Shown one piece after another: positions 16,916-25,454 of a stretch of DNA of 37,266 bases. The notes under the pieces are model-generated. The model was not told the origin of the DNA. It saw only the letters and a program-made list of their open reading frames with translations, and ran no database searches. The position numbers and the translations under genes were made by a program. The DNA is from JBGZFC01 sp964631255 (lineage in GTDB: Bacteria > Bacteroidota > Bacteroidia > Bacteroidales > Dysgonomonadaceae). The stretch is from contig CAZVWS010000020.1 of NCBI GenBank assembly GCA_964631255.1, forward strand, positions 1 to 37,266, given 5' to 3'. The stretch's first letter is position 1, and every line of letters starts with the position of its first letter.

Positions 16916-17140
16916 CTATCTCCTCATCTCGTTTTCTTCAAAAAGCGTTGGATAATCTTGTTCCATATTACGAAGAATATGCCCAATAACCGTTTCACGA
17001 AACCAACGCGAGCGATTGGTAATATTATATTTTCTCAGATAAAAATGTATCAATTCATACTCTTCGTCGTTGAGCATAAATTCGGCTTTTTTGGTGCGAG
17101 GCGTAACCCGCTGCGGCGATTTATTTTTTGCAGATTTCAT
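16916..17140 (-). CDS. Small basic protein, possibly ribbon-helix-helix-like
   Basis: This 74-residue protein starts at ATG 17140. An 11-codon longer frame would need the TTG at 17173. It has a lysine/arginine-rich N-terminal tail (MKSAKNKSPQRVTPRTKK) followed by an alternating strand-like AEFMLNDEEYELIHFYLRKY, a short turn with SRSRW-like NRSRWFRE, and a second helix TVIGHILRNMEQDYPTLF. This resembles the strand-helix-helix layout of RHH or mobilization-type DNA-binding proteins, but no diagnostic motif is present. It lies directly upstream of tadA on the same strand and is divergent from yraN. Function unknown. Confidence 0.6.
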   Translation of the reverse strand: MKSAKNKSPQRVTPRTKKAEFMLNDEEYELIHFYLRKYNITNRSRWFRETVIGHILRNMEQDYPTLFEENEMRR

Positions 17141-17213
17141 CCGATTTTCATTCCATTTTCTTTCAGAATACAAAAAAACAAAATATTTACACCAAAATGA
17201 AGAATTAAAGCCG

Positions 17214-17221
17214 TAAATTTG
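17214..17221 (+). promoter_or_regulatory. -7 element of the yraN-birA-pyrH run
   Basis: TAAATTTG fits TAnnTTTG and lies 17 bp before the yraN ATG, implying a very short leader. It lies in the divergent gap with the small gene at 16916-17140. Confidence 0.45.
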
Positions 17222-17238
17222 TATTTTTACTGCATTTT

Positions 17239-17598
17239 ATGGCACAACACAACGAACTTGGGCAAAAAGGAGAAGAAGCCGCTGCACGTTTGCTCCTGGA
17301 AAAAGGATATAGAATTCTGTCTCGCAACTGGAGATTTCACGGTTACGAGATAGATATTGTGGCAGAGAACCAGGAATGGTTGGTTTTTGTGGAAGTAAAA
17401 ACTCGCACTTCGGCGCAGTGGGGCAATCCCGAAGATTTCGTGGGTAATTCGCGTATGCGCCGCATGATAGAAGCCGCCGACCATTACATCATAGAACACG
17501 ATTTGGACAAGCAAGCACGGTTCGATATCATTGGTGCCGTGTGGAATGGACACCAAATGCAAATGGAACACATAGAAGACGCTTTTATGCCTTTTTAG
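17239..17598 (+). CDS. yraN: YraN/UPF0102 family nuclease-like protein
   Basis: This 119-residue protein has the UPF0102 layout: GQKGEEAAARLLLEKGYRIL (about 8-27), NWRFHGYEIDIVAEN with the acidic pair, VFVEVKTRTS (E-x-K of a PD-(D/E)XK-like core), and a C-terminal RFDIIGAVW strand. Family members are distantly related to archaeal Holliday-junction resolvases; their role is unresolved. The length is normal. It is followed after 22 bp by birA in the same direction. Confidence 0.93.
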   Translation: MAQHNELGQKGEEAAARLLLEKGYRILSRNWRFHGYEIDIVAENQEWLVFVEVKTRTSAQWGNPEDFVGNSRMRRMIEAADHYIIEHDLDKQARFDIIGAVWNGHQMQMEHIEDAFMPF

Positions 17599-17620
17599 AT
17601 AATTAAATAAGAGATGCAAA

Positions 17621-18376
17621 ATGAACCAATTGAGCAAAGACAGATTGATTATTCGTTTCGACGAAATAGAGTCGACCAACAGTTATTTAAAAAACCTTGT
17701 CCGCGAAAAACGACCGGCAGAGGGTTCAATCGTGCTTGCCGATTTTCAGACCGGAGGGCGTGGACAAATGGGCAACTCGTGGTTTGCGTCCAAAGGCGAT
17801 AACCTCTTGTTCAGTCTGCTCATTTATCCTAACACGATAAAAGCGAGCGAGCAATTCATCATTTCGCGGATAGCATCGCTGGCAATAAAAAATATGCTTG
17901 ACGGTTTTACCGACGATATTCGCATAAAATGGCCCAACGATATTTATTGGAAAGATAAGAAAATAGCCGGCATATTGATAGAAAACGATTTGCATGGCAA
18001 TACCATCGACAACTCCATCATTGGAATCGGCATCAATATCAACCAACAAATATTTCCGGCAGAGTTGCCAAATCCGGTGTCGCTGCGACAAATAACCGGC
18101 ATAGAACATGACAGACAGTATCTGCTCGATATATTTATGCGTGAATTTTTTCTACTGTATCGCGACATGCAAGAAAGCGGATTCACCAATATAGAAGACG
18201 AATATATACTGGATTTGTATCGAAAAAATGATTACTTTTGGTTTGAAGACAAAGATGGACGTTTTCGGGCAAAAATTGAGAATGTGCAACCCTCGGGACA
18301 CCTCGTTTTAAAGACAATGGACTCGGACGAAAAGCGAAAATACGCATTCAAGGAAGTTGCTTTCGTTAATGAATGA
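17621..18376 (+). CDS. birA: Biotin--[acetyl-CoA-carboxylase] ligase
   Basis: This 251-residue enzyme makes biotinyl-AMP and transfers biotin to a lysine of carboxylase carrier domains. Visible motifs are ESTNSYLK (about 17-24), the biotinyl-AMP loop GGRGQMGNSWFAS (about 47-59, a variant of GRGRRGR), IKWPNDIYWKDKKIAGIL (catalytic-site lysines), and GIGININQ. There is no N-terminal winged-helix domain, so this is a monofunctional ligase and not a biotin-operon repressor. Its stop overlaps the upstream end of the pyrH leader, indicating co-transcription. Confidence 0.95.
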   Translation: MNQLSKDRLIIRFDEIESTNSYLKNLVREKRPAEGSIVLADFQTGGRGQMGNSWFASKGDNLLFSLLIYPNTIKASEQFIISRIASLAIKNMLDGFTDDIRIKWPNDIYWKDKKIAGILIENDLHGNTIDNSIIGIGININQQIFPAELPNPVSLRQITGIEHDRQYLLDIFMREFFLLYRDMQESGFTNIEDEYILDLYRKNDYFWFEDKDGRFRAKIENVQPSGHLVLKTMDSDEKRKYAFKEVAFVNE

Positions 18377-18414
18377 ATAAAGATAAAATCAATATAACTC
18401 AAAAAAATACAACA

Positions 18415-19125
18415 ATGAAATTTAACAGAATACTGCTGAAACTCAGTGGAGAATCGCTTGCAGGAGAAAAAAAATCCGGAATCGACGAAGTTCGCTTAGA
18501 AGAATATGCCGAACAACTGAAAGAGGTAGCTCAAATGGGTGTGCAAATCGGTATCGTAATTGGCGGTGGAAATATTTTCCGTGGCTTGAGCGGTTCGCGC
18601 AAAGGCTTTGACCGGGTAAAAGGCGACCAAATGGGTATGTTGGCAACCGTTATCAATAGCCTGGCGCTCAGCTCGGCACTAACTGCCATTGGTCAGAAAA
18701 ACCGTGTTTTTACTTCCATTCGGATGGAACCCGTGGGCGAGCTCTATAACAAATGGAACGCCATAGAAGCCATGCAAAAAGGCGAAATAGCAATTATTGC
18801 CGGCGGGACCGGAAATCCTTTTTTCACAACCGATACCGCATCCGCTTTGCGCGGCATAGAAATAGAGGCCGAAGCCATGTTGAAAGGAACACGTGTAGAT
18901 GGAATCTATACGGCCGACCCCGAGAAAGACCCTTCTGCCACAAAATTTGAAACCATCACGTTTGACGAGGTATATCATCGCGGTTTGCAAATCATGGATT
19001 TGACCGCCACAACGCTTTGTAAAGAGAACAATTTGCCAATCGTGGTTTTCGATATGGATACAAATGGCAACCTAAAAAGTTTGCTTTTAGGCAAAAATAT
19101 CGGCACTTTGGTTCACAACGGATAA
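18415..19125 (+). CDS. pyrH: Uridylate kinase (UMP kinase)
   Basis: This 236-residue cytoplasmic kinase of the amino-acid-kinase fold converts UMP to UDP. It opens with MKFNRILLKLSGESLAG and contains IGIVIGGGNIFRG, GDQMGMLATVINSLAL, AGGTGNPFFTTDTA and the uridine-binding end MDLTATTLCKENNLPIVVFD. The open frame begins 14 codons earlier at 18373, overlapping birA, but family members start at the MKF methionine. It is the third gene of the yraN-birA-pyrH run and is followed by frr, a common bacterial pairing. Confidence 0.96.
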   Translation: MKFNRILLKLSGESLAGEKKSGIDEVRLEEYAEQLKEVAQMGVQIGIVIGGGNIFRGLSGSRKGFDRVKGDQMGMLATVINSLALSSALTAIGQKNRVFTSIRMEPVGELYNKWNAIEAMQKGEIAIIAGGTGNPFFTTDTASALRGIEIEAEAMLKGTRVDGIYTADPEKDPSATKFETITFDEVYHRGLQIMDLTATTLCKENNLPIVVFDMDTNGNLKSLLLGKNIGTLVHNG

Positions 19126-19185
19126 GAGCTGTTACATTTTTTTACAGACCAATAATCAATAAATAGTGAATTAGTTGGCGCAACA

Positions 19186-19217
19186 TTGCCGGGTTTAAAA
19201 TAAATTCACTATTTTTG
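19186..19217 (+). promoter_or_regulatory. Promoter of frr
   Basis: TATTTTTG (19210-19217) matches TAnnTTTG, with TTG at 19186-19188 21 bp upstream. The frr ATG follows 27 bp later. This gives frr a promoter of its own despite the adjacent pyrH. Confidence 0.6.
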
Positions 19218-19244
19218 CTAACAAAACAATAAATAACATCAAAT

Positions 19245-19802
19245 ATGGACATTTCGACAATAAAAAAAGAGGCAGGGGAGAAAATGCAAATGACCCTTGA
19301 TTTTCTCGACGAAACTTTCTCGAGAATTCGTGCCGGAAGAGCCAATCCACGTATTTTGGACGGTGTACGTGTTGATTATTACGGAAGCGTTGTTCCACTT
19401 TCTAACGTGGCAACCATCAATACACCCGATGCCAAAACAATCATCGTGCAACCATGGGAAAAATCGATGCTAAAAGTAGTTGAAAAAGCAATACAGGATT
19501 CGGATGTGGGCATCACTCCCGAAAACAACGGCGAAATCATTCGTTTGGGCATACCTCCGCTCACCGAAGAGAGACGCAAACAGTTAGTAAAGCAGACCAA
19601 ACAGGAAGCCGAAGATGCCAAAATTAGTATCCGCAACTCGCGCCGAGAAGGAATTGACGAAGTAAAAAAAGCGGTAAAAGATGGCATGCCGGAAGATATG
19701 GGCAAAGACGGGGAAGCCGAATTGCAAAAAATACACGACATCTACATCAAAAAAGTGGATGAAATGTTTGCCGAAAAAGAAAAAGAAATTTTGACCGTAT
19801 AA
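19245..19802 (+). CDS. frr: Ribosome recycling factor
   Basis: This 185-residue protein, with EF-G, splits the post-termination ribosome. Conserved blocks are FSRIRAGRANPRILDGVRVDYYG (read as two parts, residues about 25-47), VQPWEKSMLKVVEKAI, GIPPLTEERRKQLVKQ, and the C-terminal coiled helix ending in DEMFAEKEKEIL. The length is standard for the family. Confidence 0.97.
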   Translation: MDISTIKKEAGEKMQMTLDFLDETFSRIRAGRANPRILDGVRVDYYGSVVPLSNVATINTPDAKTIIVQPWEKSMLKVVEKAIQDSDVGITPENNGEIIRLGIPPLTEERRKQLVKQTKQEAEDAKISIRNSRREGIDEVKKAVKDGMPEDMGKDGEAELQKIHDIYIKKVDEMFAEKEKEILTV

Positions 19803-19837
19803 AATTCGGTTCGGCATATCGTCTTTTTTGTTTGTAA

Positions 19838-19898
19838 CAAATTGCTCCTTCCTTTTCCTGTAATTGGTTTTCATAGTAAGAAAAGAAGGAGCAATTTG
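19838..19898. repeat. Long imperfect inverted repeat between frr and rsgA
   Basis: The left arm, CAAATTGCTCCTTCCTTTTC (19838-19857), pairs with the right arm, GAAAAGAAGGAGCAATTTG (19880-19898), with one bulged base and a 22-bp loop. Neither strand has a T-run after it, so it is not a standard terminator. The arms would make a stable hairpin in the frr 3' UTR. Confidence 0.7.
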
Positions 19899-20029
19899 CC
19901 ACAATATGGCTGAAAAATTTTTAGCTATCAACAACAAAATGGTAGCAAATAAAAACAATTCAATAAAATGAAATTATTGCCTGCGCAAATTCCACTTTAT
20001 CTGTTCAATAACCAATTACGAAAAAAATC

Positions 20030-20953
20030 ATGAAAGGATTGGTTATTCGGAATACGGGCAATAACTATTTGGTCAGAACAGAAGATGGAAAAGACGTTTC
20101 TTGTTTTGCCAAAGGCAACTTGCGCCTCAAAGGCATTCGCAGCACAAGCCCGGTGGTGGTGGGCGACAAAGTGCAAATAGACCAAAACAACGACGGAGCA
20201 GCTTTTATTACCGACATAGAAGATCGAAAAAATTATATCGTTCGTCGCGCATCCAATCTTTCCAAACATTCGCATATTTTAGCGGCAAATATCGATTTGG
20301 CTCTGCTCTGCATCACCGTCCGATTTCCGGAAACCACCACGGTTTTTATCGACAGATTTCTTGCCACCGCCGAAGCCTACAACATACCGGTATATCTTCT
20401 TTTTAACAAAATCGATTTGCACGACCAAGAAGATGCCGAATATGCCGATGCTCTCATCCATTTATATACAACCATTGGTTACCCATGTTTGAAAACATCG
20501 GTTACAGAAAATAAAGGCATAAATGAAATCCGGAATCTGATTCAAGGAAAGATAACCTTGCTTGCCGGACATTCTGGCGTGGGTAAATCGAGCATTATCA
20601 ACATGTTGCAAACAGATTCAACCCAAAAAGTAGGGAAAATATCGGATTACCACAACAAAGGAATGCACACAACCACTTTCTCCGAAATGATTGAGTTGGA
20701 CGAAGGCGGTTTTATTATCGACACGCCCGGAATCAAGGGTTTTGGTGTCATTGACATGGAGAAGAGCGAAATTTCGCACTATTTTCCCGAAATATTTAAA
20801 ACCGCCAAAGATTGTCGCTATTACAATTGCCTGCATATAAACGAGCCGGATTGCGCTGTGGTTCATGCCGTTGAGCAACATTATATCAGCCAAAGTCGTT
20901 ACCACTCGTATCTGAATATTCTGGATGACGCCAACGAAGAAAAGTACCGATAA
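20030..20953 (+). CDS. rsgA: Ribosome small-subunit GTPase RsgA (YjeQ)
   Basis: This 307-residue circularly permuted GTPase acts in late 30S maturation. An N-terminal OB-fold (about 1-70) is followed by the permuted G motifs: NKID (about 126-129), the P-loop GHSGVGKSS (about 180-188), TTTF in the switch region, and DTPG. The C-terminal zinc module has the pattern C-x4-C-x-H-x5-C in DCRYYNCLHINEPDC. The length is normal. It begins a tight run with cls (24-bp gap), aroK and the alanine-dehydrogenase-like gene. No clear TAnnTTTG element precedes it. Confidence 0.96.
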   Translation: MKGLVIRNTGNNYLVRTEDGKDVSCFAKGNLRLKGIRSTSPVVVGDKVQIDQNNDGAAFITDIEDRKNYIVRRASNLSKHSHILAANIDLALLCITVRFPETTTVFIDRFLATAEAYNIPVYLLFNKIDLHDQEDAEYADALIHLYTTIGYPCLKTSVTENKGINEIRNLIQGKITLLAGHSGVGKSSIINMLQTDSTQKVGKISDYHNKGMHTTTFSEMIELDEGGFIIDTPGIKGFGVIDMEKSEISHYFPEIFKTAKDCRYYNCLHINEPDCAVVHAVEQHYISQSRYHSYLNILDDANEEKYR

Positions 20954-20977
20954 CTCAAACATAAAAACAAGTTACTC

Positions 20978-22396
20978 ATGAGCCAAGTTCTGATTACTAT
21001 TCTCGAAGTGATATACGTGATAACTATTCTCAGTATAGTTATTGTGGTCATTTCTGAGAATCGCAATCCCATCAAAACTTTGTCGTGGGTAATGGTGCTT
21101 GTGTTTCTGCCCGTTATTGGTGTTATCTGGTATTTGGTTTTCGGTCAAGACATTACCAAAAAACAGGTTATCTCCAAACGGATGTATAGCAAACTCAAAA
21201 AAAGACCGCTGGACGAGATTGGCACTCACGAGGAACTGGTTTATCCTCAAAAACATGCCAATCTCATTCGGCTATTGCGAAACATGGACCACACCCCTTT
21301 GTTGGGCGGCAACCATATCCAATTTATTACGGAAGGGGAAGCGTATTTCGATAATTTAATTGCCGATATCGAGAATGCCAAAGAACACATTCACATCGAA
21401 TATTATATTATAAACGATGATAAAATTGGCAACCGAATAAAGGAAACGCTCATCCAAAAATCGCTGCAAGGTGTAGAAATACGAGTTATTTACGATAGTT
21501 TTGGTTCGCGAAAAACAAAAAAATCGTTTTTCGAAGAGTTGCGAAAAGCAGGCATCGAGGCAGAACCATTTCTGAAATTGGTATTCCCAATTTTTACCGC
21601 GAGACTCAACTACCGCAATCACCGCAAAATTGTGGTAATTGATGGAAAAATTGGATATTTGGGCGGTATGAATATTGCCGACCGATATATAGAGGGTTGC
21701 AGTTGGGGCAATTGGCGCGACACACAAATTAGAATAGAAGGCAAAGGCGTGCAAGGTTTGCAGCCTATCTTTCTGATAGACTGGCACTTCGTAACGCAAA
21801 CACTTATCACATCGAGAAAATATTTCCCCGAACTCGAGAAATGTGGCGAAATAGCGATGCAAACCGTAAACAGTGGTCCGTTGCGCGAAGACCGAGAAAT
21901 ATCGCACGGCATCTTGCAAGCCATCTACGATGCAGAAAAAAGCATCTACATACAAACGCCCTATTTCATTCCGCCCGAAGCCATGTCCGAAGCTCTACAA
22001 GCGGCCGCCATACGTGGTGTGGACGTGCGGGTTATGATTCCCGAATATTCCGATATGATTCTGGTACATTATGCTTCCAAATCTTACGTGAAAGAGATGC
22101 TGCAAACCGGTGTGAAGGTTTTTTACTACCGAAAAGGGTTTCTGCACTCCAAGATGATGGTTTTTGACGATTCGCTCACCTTGATTGGATCGGTAAATTT
22201 TGATTCGCGTAGCTTCGAACAAAATTTTGAGGCGGAAGGCTTTATTTATGACCACGATACGGCAGAAAAGGCGATTGATATTTTCATGCAAGACTCCAAA
22301 GATGCACAAGAGTTGATGCTGAAAGATTGGCTGAAACGTCCTCGTACAACCCGTTTCTTCGAGTCGTTGATGCGATTGTTTGCTCCATTGATATAA
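20978..22396 (+). CDS. cls: Cardiolipin synthase
   Basis: This 472-residue inner-membrane phospholipase-D-fold enzyme condenses two phosphatidylglycerol molecules into cardiolipin. Two N-terminal hydrophobic helices (about 3-22 and 34-53) precede a soluble region with two HKD motifs: HRKIVVIDGKIGYLGGMN in the first half and HSKMMVFDDSLTLIGSVN followed by DSRSFEQNFE in the second. The length and layout match bacterial Cls of the ClsA/YbhO type. It lies 15 bp before aroK. Confidence 0.95.
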   Translation: MSQVLITILEVIYVITILSIVIVVISENRNPIKTLSWVMVLVFLPVIGVIWYLVFGQDITKKQVISKRMYSKLKKRPLDEIGTHEELVYPQKHANLIRLLRNMDHTPLLGGNHIQFITEGEAYFDNLIADIENAKEHIHIEYYIINDDKIGNRIKETLIQKSLQGVEIRVIYDSFGSRKTKKSFFEELRKAGIEAEPFLKLVFPIFTARLNYRNHRKIVVIDGKIGYLGGMNIADRYIEGCSWGNWRDTQIRIEGKGVQGLQPIFLIDWHFVTQTLITSRKYFPELEKCGEIAMQTVNSGPLREDREISHGILQAIYDAEKSIYIQTPYFIPPEAMSEALQAAAIRGVDVRVMIPEYSDMILVHYASKSYVKEMLQTGVKVFYYRKGFLHSKMMVFDDSLTLIGSVNFDSRSFEQNFEAEGFIYDHDTAEKAIDIFMQDSKDAQELMLKDWLKRPRTTRFFESLMRLFAPLI

Positions 22397-22411
22397 GAAA
22401 AAACGGCAACG

Positions 22412-22954
22412 ATGAAAAGAATTTATCTGATTGGTTACATGGGAGTTGGAAAAACAACTATCGGGAAACAACTAAGCAATTTGCTCCAACTATCGTTCAT
22501 CGATTTAGATAAATTCATCGAATGTAAATACCACAAAACCATTTCACAACTTTTTCAAGAAAAAGGAGAAAGCGGATTTCGTGAGTTGGAAAAAAAATCG
22601 CTGGTAGAAATTTCTGAAATTGAGGATGTAGTAATTGCAACCGGCGGCGGAACTCCCTGTTTTTTTGATAACATCGGGCTAATGAATGCCACCGGCACAA
22701 CAATTTATATAAAAGCAGAACCCGATGAATTGGTGGAGCAACTCAAACTCTCTAAAAGAGAACGACCGCTTATCGCACACAAAACACCCGAGATGCTTCT
22801 GCCTTTTGTTACCGCCCATTTGTTGGAAAGAGAGATATTTTACAATCGGGCAAAAATGATTCACAGAGTACGAAAACTGATTTCGAACAAAGAGCTGCAG
22901 GACACAGTAAAAGAAATCGCCACAGAACTAAAAAAAATGCAAGATGATGTATGA
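22412..22954 (+). CDS. aroK: Shikimate kinase
   Basis: This 180-residue cytoplasmic enzyme phosphorylates shikimate in the pathway to chorismate. The P-loop GYMGVGKTT is at residues 8-16, the Mg/shikimate-binding DLD at about 31-33, GFRELEKKSL supplies a substrate arginine, and ATGGGTPCF is the glycine-rich substrate loop. RERPL in the lid region is present. The reading frame overlaps the start of the next gene by 11 bp, suggesting translational coupling. Confidence 0.95.
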   Translation: MKRIYLIGYMGVGKTTIGKQLSNLLQLSFIDLDKFIECKYHKTISQLFQEKGESGFRELEKKSLVEISEIEDVVIATGGGTPCFFDNIGLMNATGTTIYIKAEPDELVEQLKLSKRERPLIAHKTPEMLLPFVTAHLLEREIFYNRAKMIHRVRKLISNKELQDTVKEIATELKKMQDDV

Positions 22955-24152
22955 ACCACTAAAAAGCACCTCGTTTTTTGTACGAGAATTGTTATATAAA
23001 TTAGACAAACAAAAAGTTTCGTTGGTCATTGGCATACCCAAAGAGAACCAAGAAAATGAAAAACGACTTGCCGTAACTCCCGAAACAGTTACTCTGTTGG
23101 TGGAAGCGGGCTTTCGGGTTTTGTTAGAATGCGATGCCGGACTGAGTATCAACTATTCTAACCGATATTTTGCCGAATCGGGAGCAGAAATCGTCGAAAC
23201 CAAAAGAGAAGTTTTTGGGGCGGATATTGTTCTCAAAATTGCACCGCCCACACTGGAAGAAGTTGCATTGATGAAATCCCGCAGTTCGGTTTTCTCTTTC
23301 CTGCAACTACAAAACATGACTTCAGCCACCATGGAACTTCTTGCCGAAAAACGTATCAACGCATCGGCATACGAACTAATTTATGACGACAATGGTGTTT
23401 CGCCATTCGTTACCGTTATTTCAGAAATAGAAGGAGCAACATCCATATTATTGGCTGCCGAGTTGATGAGCAACCAGCATGGCGGAAAAGGAATTATGCT
23501 GGGCGGCATACCCGGCGCAACTCCTACCGAAGTGGTTATCGTAGGAGCAGGGGTTGCTGGTACGGCAGCCGCAAAAACGGCTTTGGCATTGGGTTCTTTG
23601 GTCAAAATATTTGATGAAGATGTAGATAAACTCCGAAAAATTCAGCACGAAATTGGTCATCCCATTTTCACATCTACCATGCAACCTAACGTGTTGCGAA
23701 ACAGTTTTCGTTCCGCCGATGTAGTAATCGGGGCATTGCAATATGTCAATCGGAAACATTTTTATCGAATTTCTACCGATTTAGTTCGGGAGATGAAAAA
23801 AGGTTCACTCATCATCGATTTGCGTATGCCGCAAGGCGGTTGTTTCGAGACCACCATGGAAGCTTGTTTGCCCAAGCATCCGCCAATTTTTGAAAGATTT
23901 GGGGTTCTCCATTTCTGCGAATTAAATTTGAGTTCGCGTGTTGCTCGCACTGCTTCCATTGCTTTGAGCAATATTTTTGTCTCTATGTTTGGTTCTATGG
24001 CCGATTGTGGTGGCTTCACCCAATTTGCGCGTTTCGACCGTGGTTTTGCTGCCGGGTTCTATATGTACGGCGGAAAAGCGGTAAATCCGTACGTAGCAAA
24101 CTTCTTCAACCTGCCGGTTAGCGATATCGGTCTGTTTTTGCCCGGATTTTAA
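22944..24152 (+). CDS. Alanine dehydrogenase / PNT-family protein with altered catalytic residues
   Basis: This 402-residue protein has the N-terminal AlaDh/PNT domain (IGIPKENQENEKRLAVTP at about 29-46) and the NAD-binding domain (PTEVVIVGAGVAGTAAAKTA at about 194-212, with D224 after the second strand). In classical Ald the pyruvate-site Arg and Lys are kept here as R41 and K98. The positions I align with catalytic His96 and Asp270 of Bacillus Ald are Q121 (FLQLQ) and P296 (RMPQGG). It also has about 24 extra N-terminal residues. It may have a different substrate or no dehydrogenase activity. It overlaps aroK and ends before a strong bidirectional terminator. Confidence 0.8.
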   Translation: MMYEPLKSTSFFVRELLYKLDKQKVSLVIGIPKENQENEKRLAVTPETVTLLVEAGFRVLLECDAGLSINYSNRYFAESGAEIVETKREVFGADIVLKIAPPTLEEVALMKSRSSVFSFLQLQNMTSATMELLAEKRINASAYELIYDDNGVSPFVTVISEIEGATSILLAAELMSNQHGGKGIMLGGIPGATPTEVVIVGAGVAGTAAAKTALALGSLVKIFDEDVDKLRKIQHEIGHPIFTSTMQPNVLRNSFRSADVVIGALQYVNRKHFYRISTDLVREMKKGSLIIDLRMPQGGCFETTMEACLPKHPPIFERFGVLHFCELNLSSRVARTASIALSNIFVSMFGSMADCGGFTQFARFDRGFAAGFYMYGGKAVNPYVANFFNLPVSDIGLFLPGF

Positions 24153-24183
24153 TAAAAACACCCGGTTGTCACGAACATAAAAA

Positions 24184-24232
24184 ATCACCTTTGCCAAAGT
24201 TCCTCAAAACCAAGCAAAGGTGATGCTTTTTT
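24184..24232. terminator. Bidirectional Rho-independent terminator
   Basis: The perfect stem ATCACCTTTGC / GCAAAGGTGAT has a 19-base loop. On the plus strand it is followed by GCTTTTTT, and on the minus strand by a T-run directly. It lies between the converging alanine-dehydrogenase-like gene and the porin gene. Confidence 0.85.
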
Positions 24233-24280
24233 ATAAAAACAGAAAAACGAGTTTTCGTTTTACTTTTCTATCACATTTTT

Positions 24281-25438
24281 CTAAAACATGGGCAACTGAT
24301 AAATGAATCCGGCAGCTACTCGATGCGTGTTGTAATCCGGCACATCGCCTGCTTTGTCTTCATATTTATAAGTGCGTCCTATATAAGTTAAGAAAAAGTG
24401 CAAATTGGTTTCCATCGGATAATATTCTATTCCGGTTAAGTAGCCAAACGATGTTCGATATTTTCCTTTTTCAAACAGGTCATAAGCTTTTGAAAGCGAT
24501 GCAGTTTCGTACATTCCTTTCACAAAAACATTCCATTTTGGTTGAAAACGGTAGTTGAATTTGGTTACCAATGACAAATATTCGGCATCAAATGCATTGG
24601 CTTCGCCTTTGGTAAAGATGTTACTAATGATTCCCTTGCGGTCTAATCCTTCGCGCGAGTACATCACATCGAAATACATATTAGCACGACGGCTAAAAGT
24701 TAAATCGTTACCGAAAGCCAAATACCACATTTTTTGTTTTTTTGCTTGGTTCATCACCGATGCCGACCAACGTGTTTTGTATAGCCCGTCAAATAACGTA
24801 CCGTTCCAGTTGAGGGTGTAAAGCAATGGCAATTTGGGTTTTTCAATGTTCACGGCATGATACGTATTTTCAAATGTGTGATTGAGACCGTTTAAAATCT
24901 GCAATTGCAACTGGTGATTGGGTGATGGCATGTAAGCGAAATTTACTCCGGTAAGGAAGTTGCTCATATTCTCAATCATATCGCTGTATTCGTAGATTTC
25001 TATCGGGTTCAGGTCAAATTCTATACCGCCGTAAGCAGCACATTGCTTACCTAAAAACATCGAGAAATTATCGGATAAATTCACGCCAATACCTGCTATA
25101 TCAATAGAGGTAGGCATGTTGTCGATAGAAAGCGAATGGCTGTTTGATCTGTTCAGTCTTTGCCTCCATCTGTAAGATAACCAATCGTTTACATTGCCTC
25201 TTGCCTCGATACGCAACTGGCGCATATTGAATTTCCCATCCACCAAATCATTTTCGTGAAATGTGGCATCAAATCCGCCTTGCATATTCAGATAAAAATT
25301 AAATTTATCCGTTTTTTTTTCGATATTTGTTACTTTCTCAAATAAACTCTCCTCGTTAGTCGCAGAGTTTTGTTGTGCAAATGCTCCTTGCAAGCCAAAA
25401 AGCACAAGCACGGCTACAAATAAAAATTTTCTATTCAT
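24281..25438 (-). CDS. Outer-membrane porin of the phosphate-selective porin O/P-like type
   Basis: This protein is about 385 residues when started at ATG 25438 (MNRKFLFVAVLVLFGLQGAFAQ), which gives an ideal signal peptide; an ATG nine codons upstream would overlap the asparaginase gene. After a short linker comes a beta-rich barrel: alternating aromatic strands such as FNFYLNMQGGFDATF, NMRQLRIEARGNV, WLSYRWRQRLNR and HFFLTYIGRTYKYED, ending in Phe (YQLPMF), the usual outer-membrane C-terminal signal. The substrate cannot be seen from sequence. It is the last gene of a run with asparaginase and a Dcu carrier, which suggests amino-acid or dicarboxylate passage. Confidence 0.85.
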   Translation of the reverse strand: MNRKFLFVAVLVLFGLQGAFAQQNSATNEESLFEKVTNIEKKTDKFNFYLNMQGGFDATFHENDLVDGKFNMRQLRIEARGNVNDWLSYRWRQRLNRSNSHSLSIDNMPTSIDIAGIGVNLSDNFSMFLGKQCAAYGGIEFDLNPIEIYEYSDMIENMSNFLTGVNFAYMPSPNHQLQLQILNGLNHTFENTYHAVNIEKPKLPLLYTLNWNGTLFDGLYKTRWSASVMNQAKKQKMWYLAFGNDLTFSRRANMYFDVMYSREGLDRKGIISNIFTKGEANAFDAEYLSLVTKFNYRFQPKWNVFVKGMYETASLSKAYDLFEKGKYRTSFGYLTGIEYYPMETNLHFFLTYIGRTYKYEDKAGDVPDYNTHRVAAGFIYQLPMF

Positions 25439-25454
25439 CTTGCTATTCGTTTTT

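Noticed and set aside
19120..19160. CTGTTACATTTTTTTACAG after pyrH as a terminator
   Set aside because: Only a four-base stem with no T-run after it; too weak to call.
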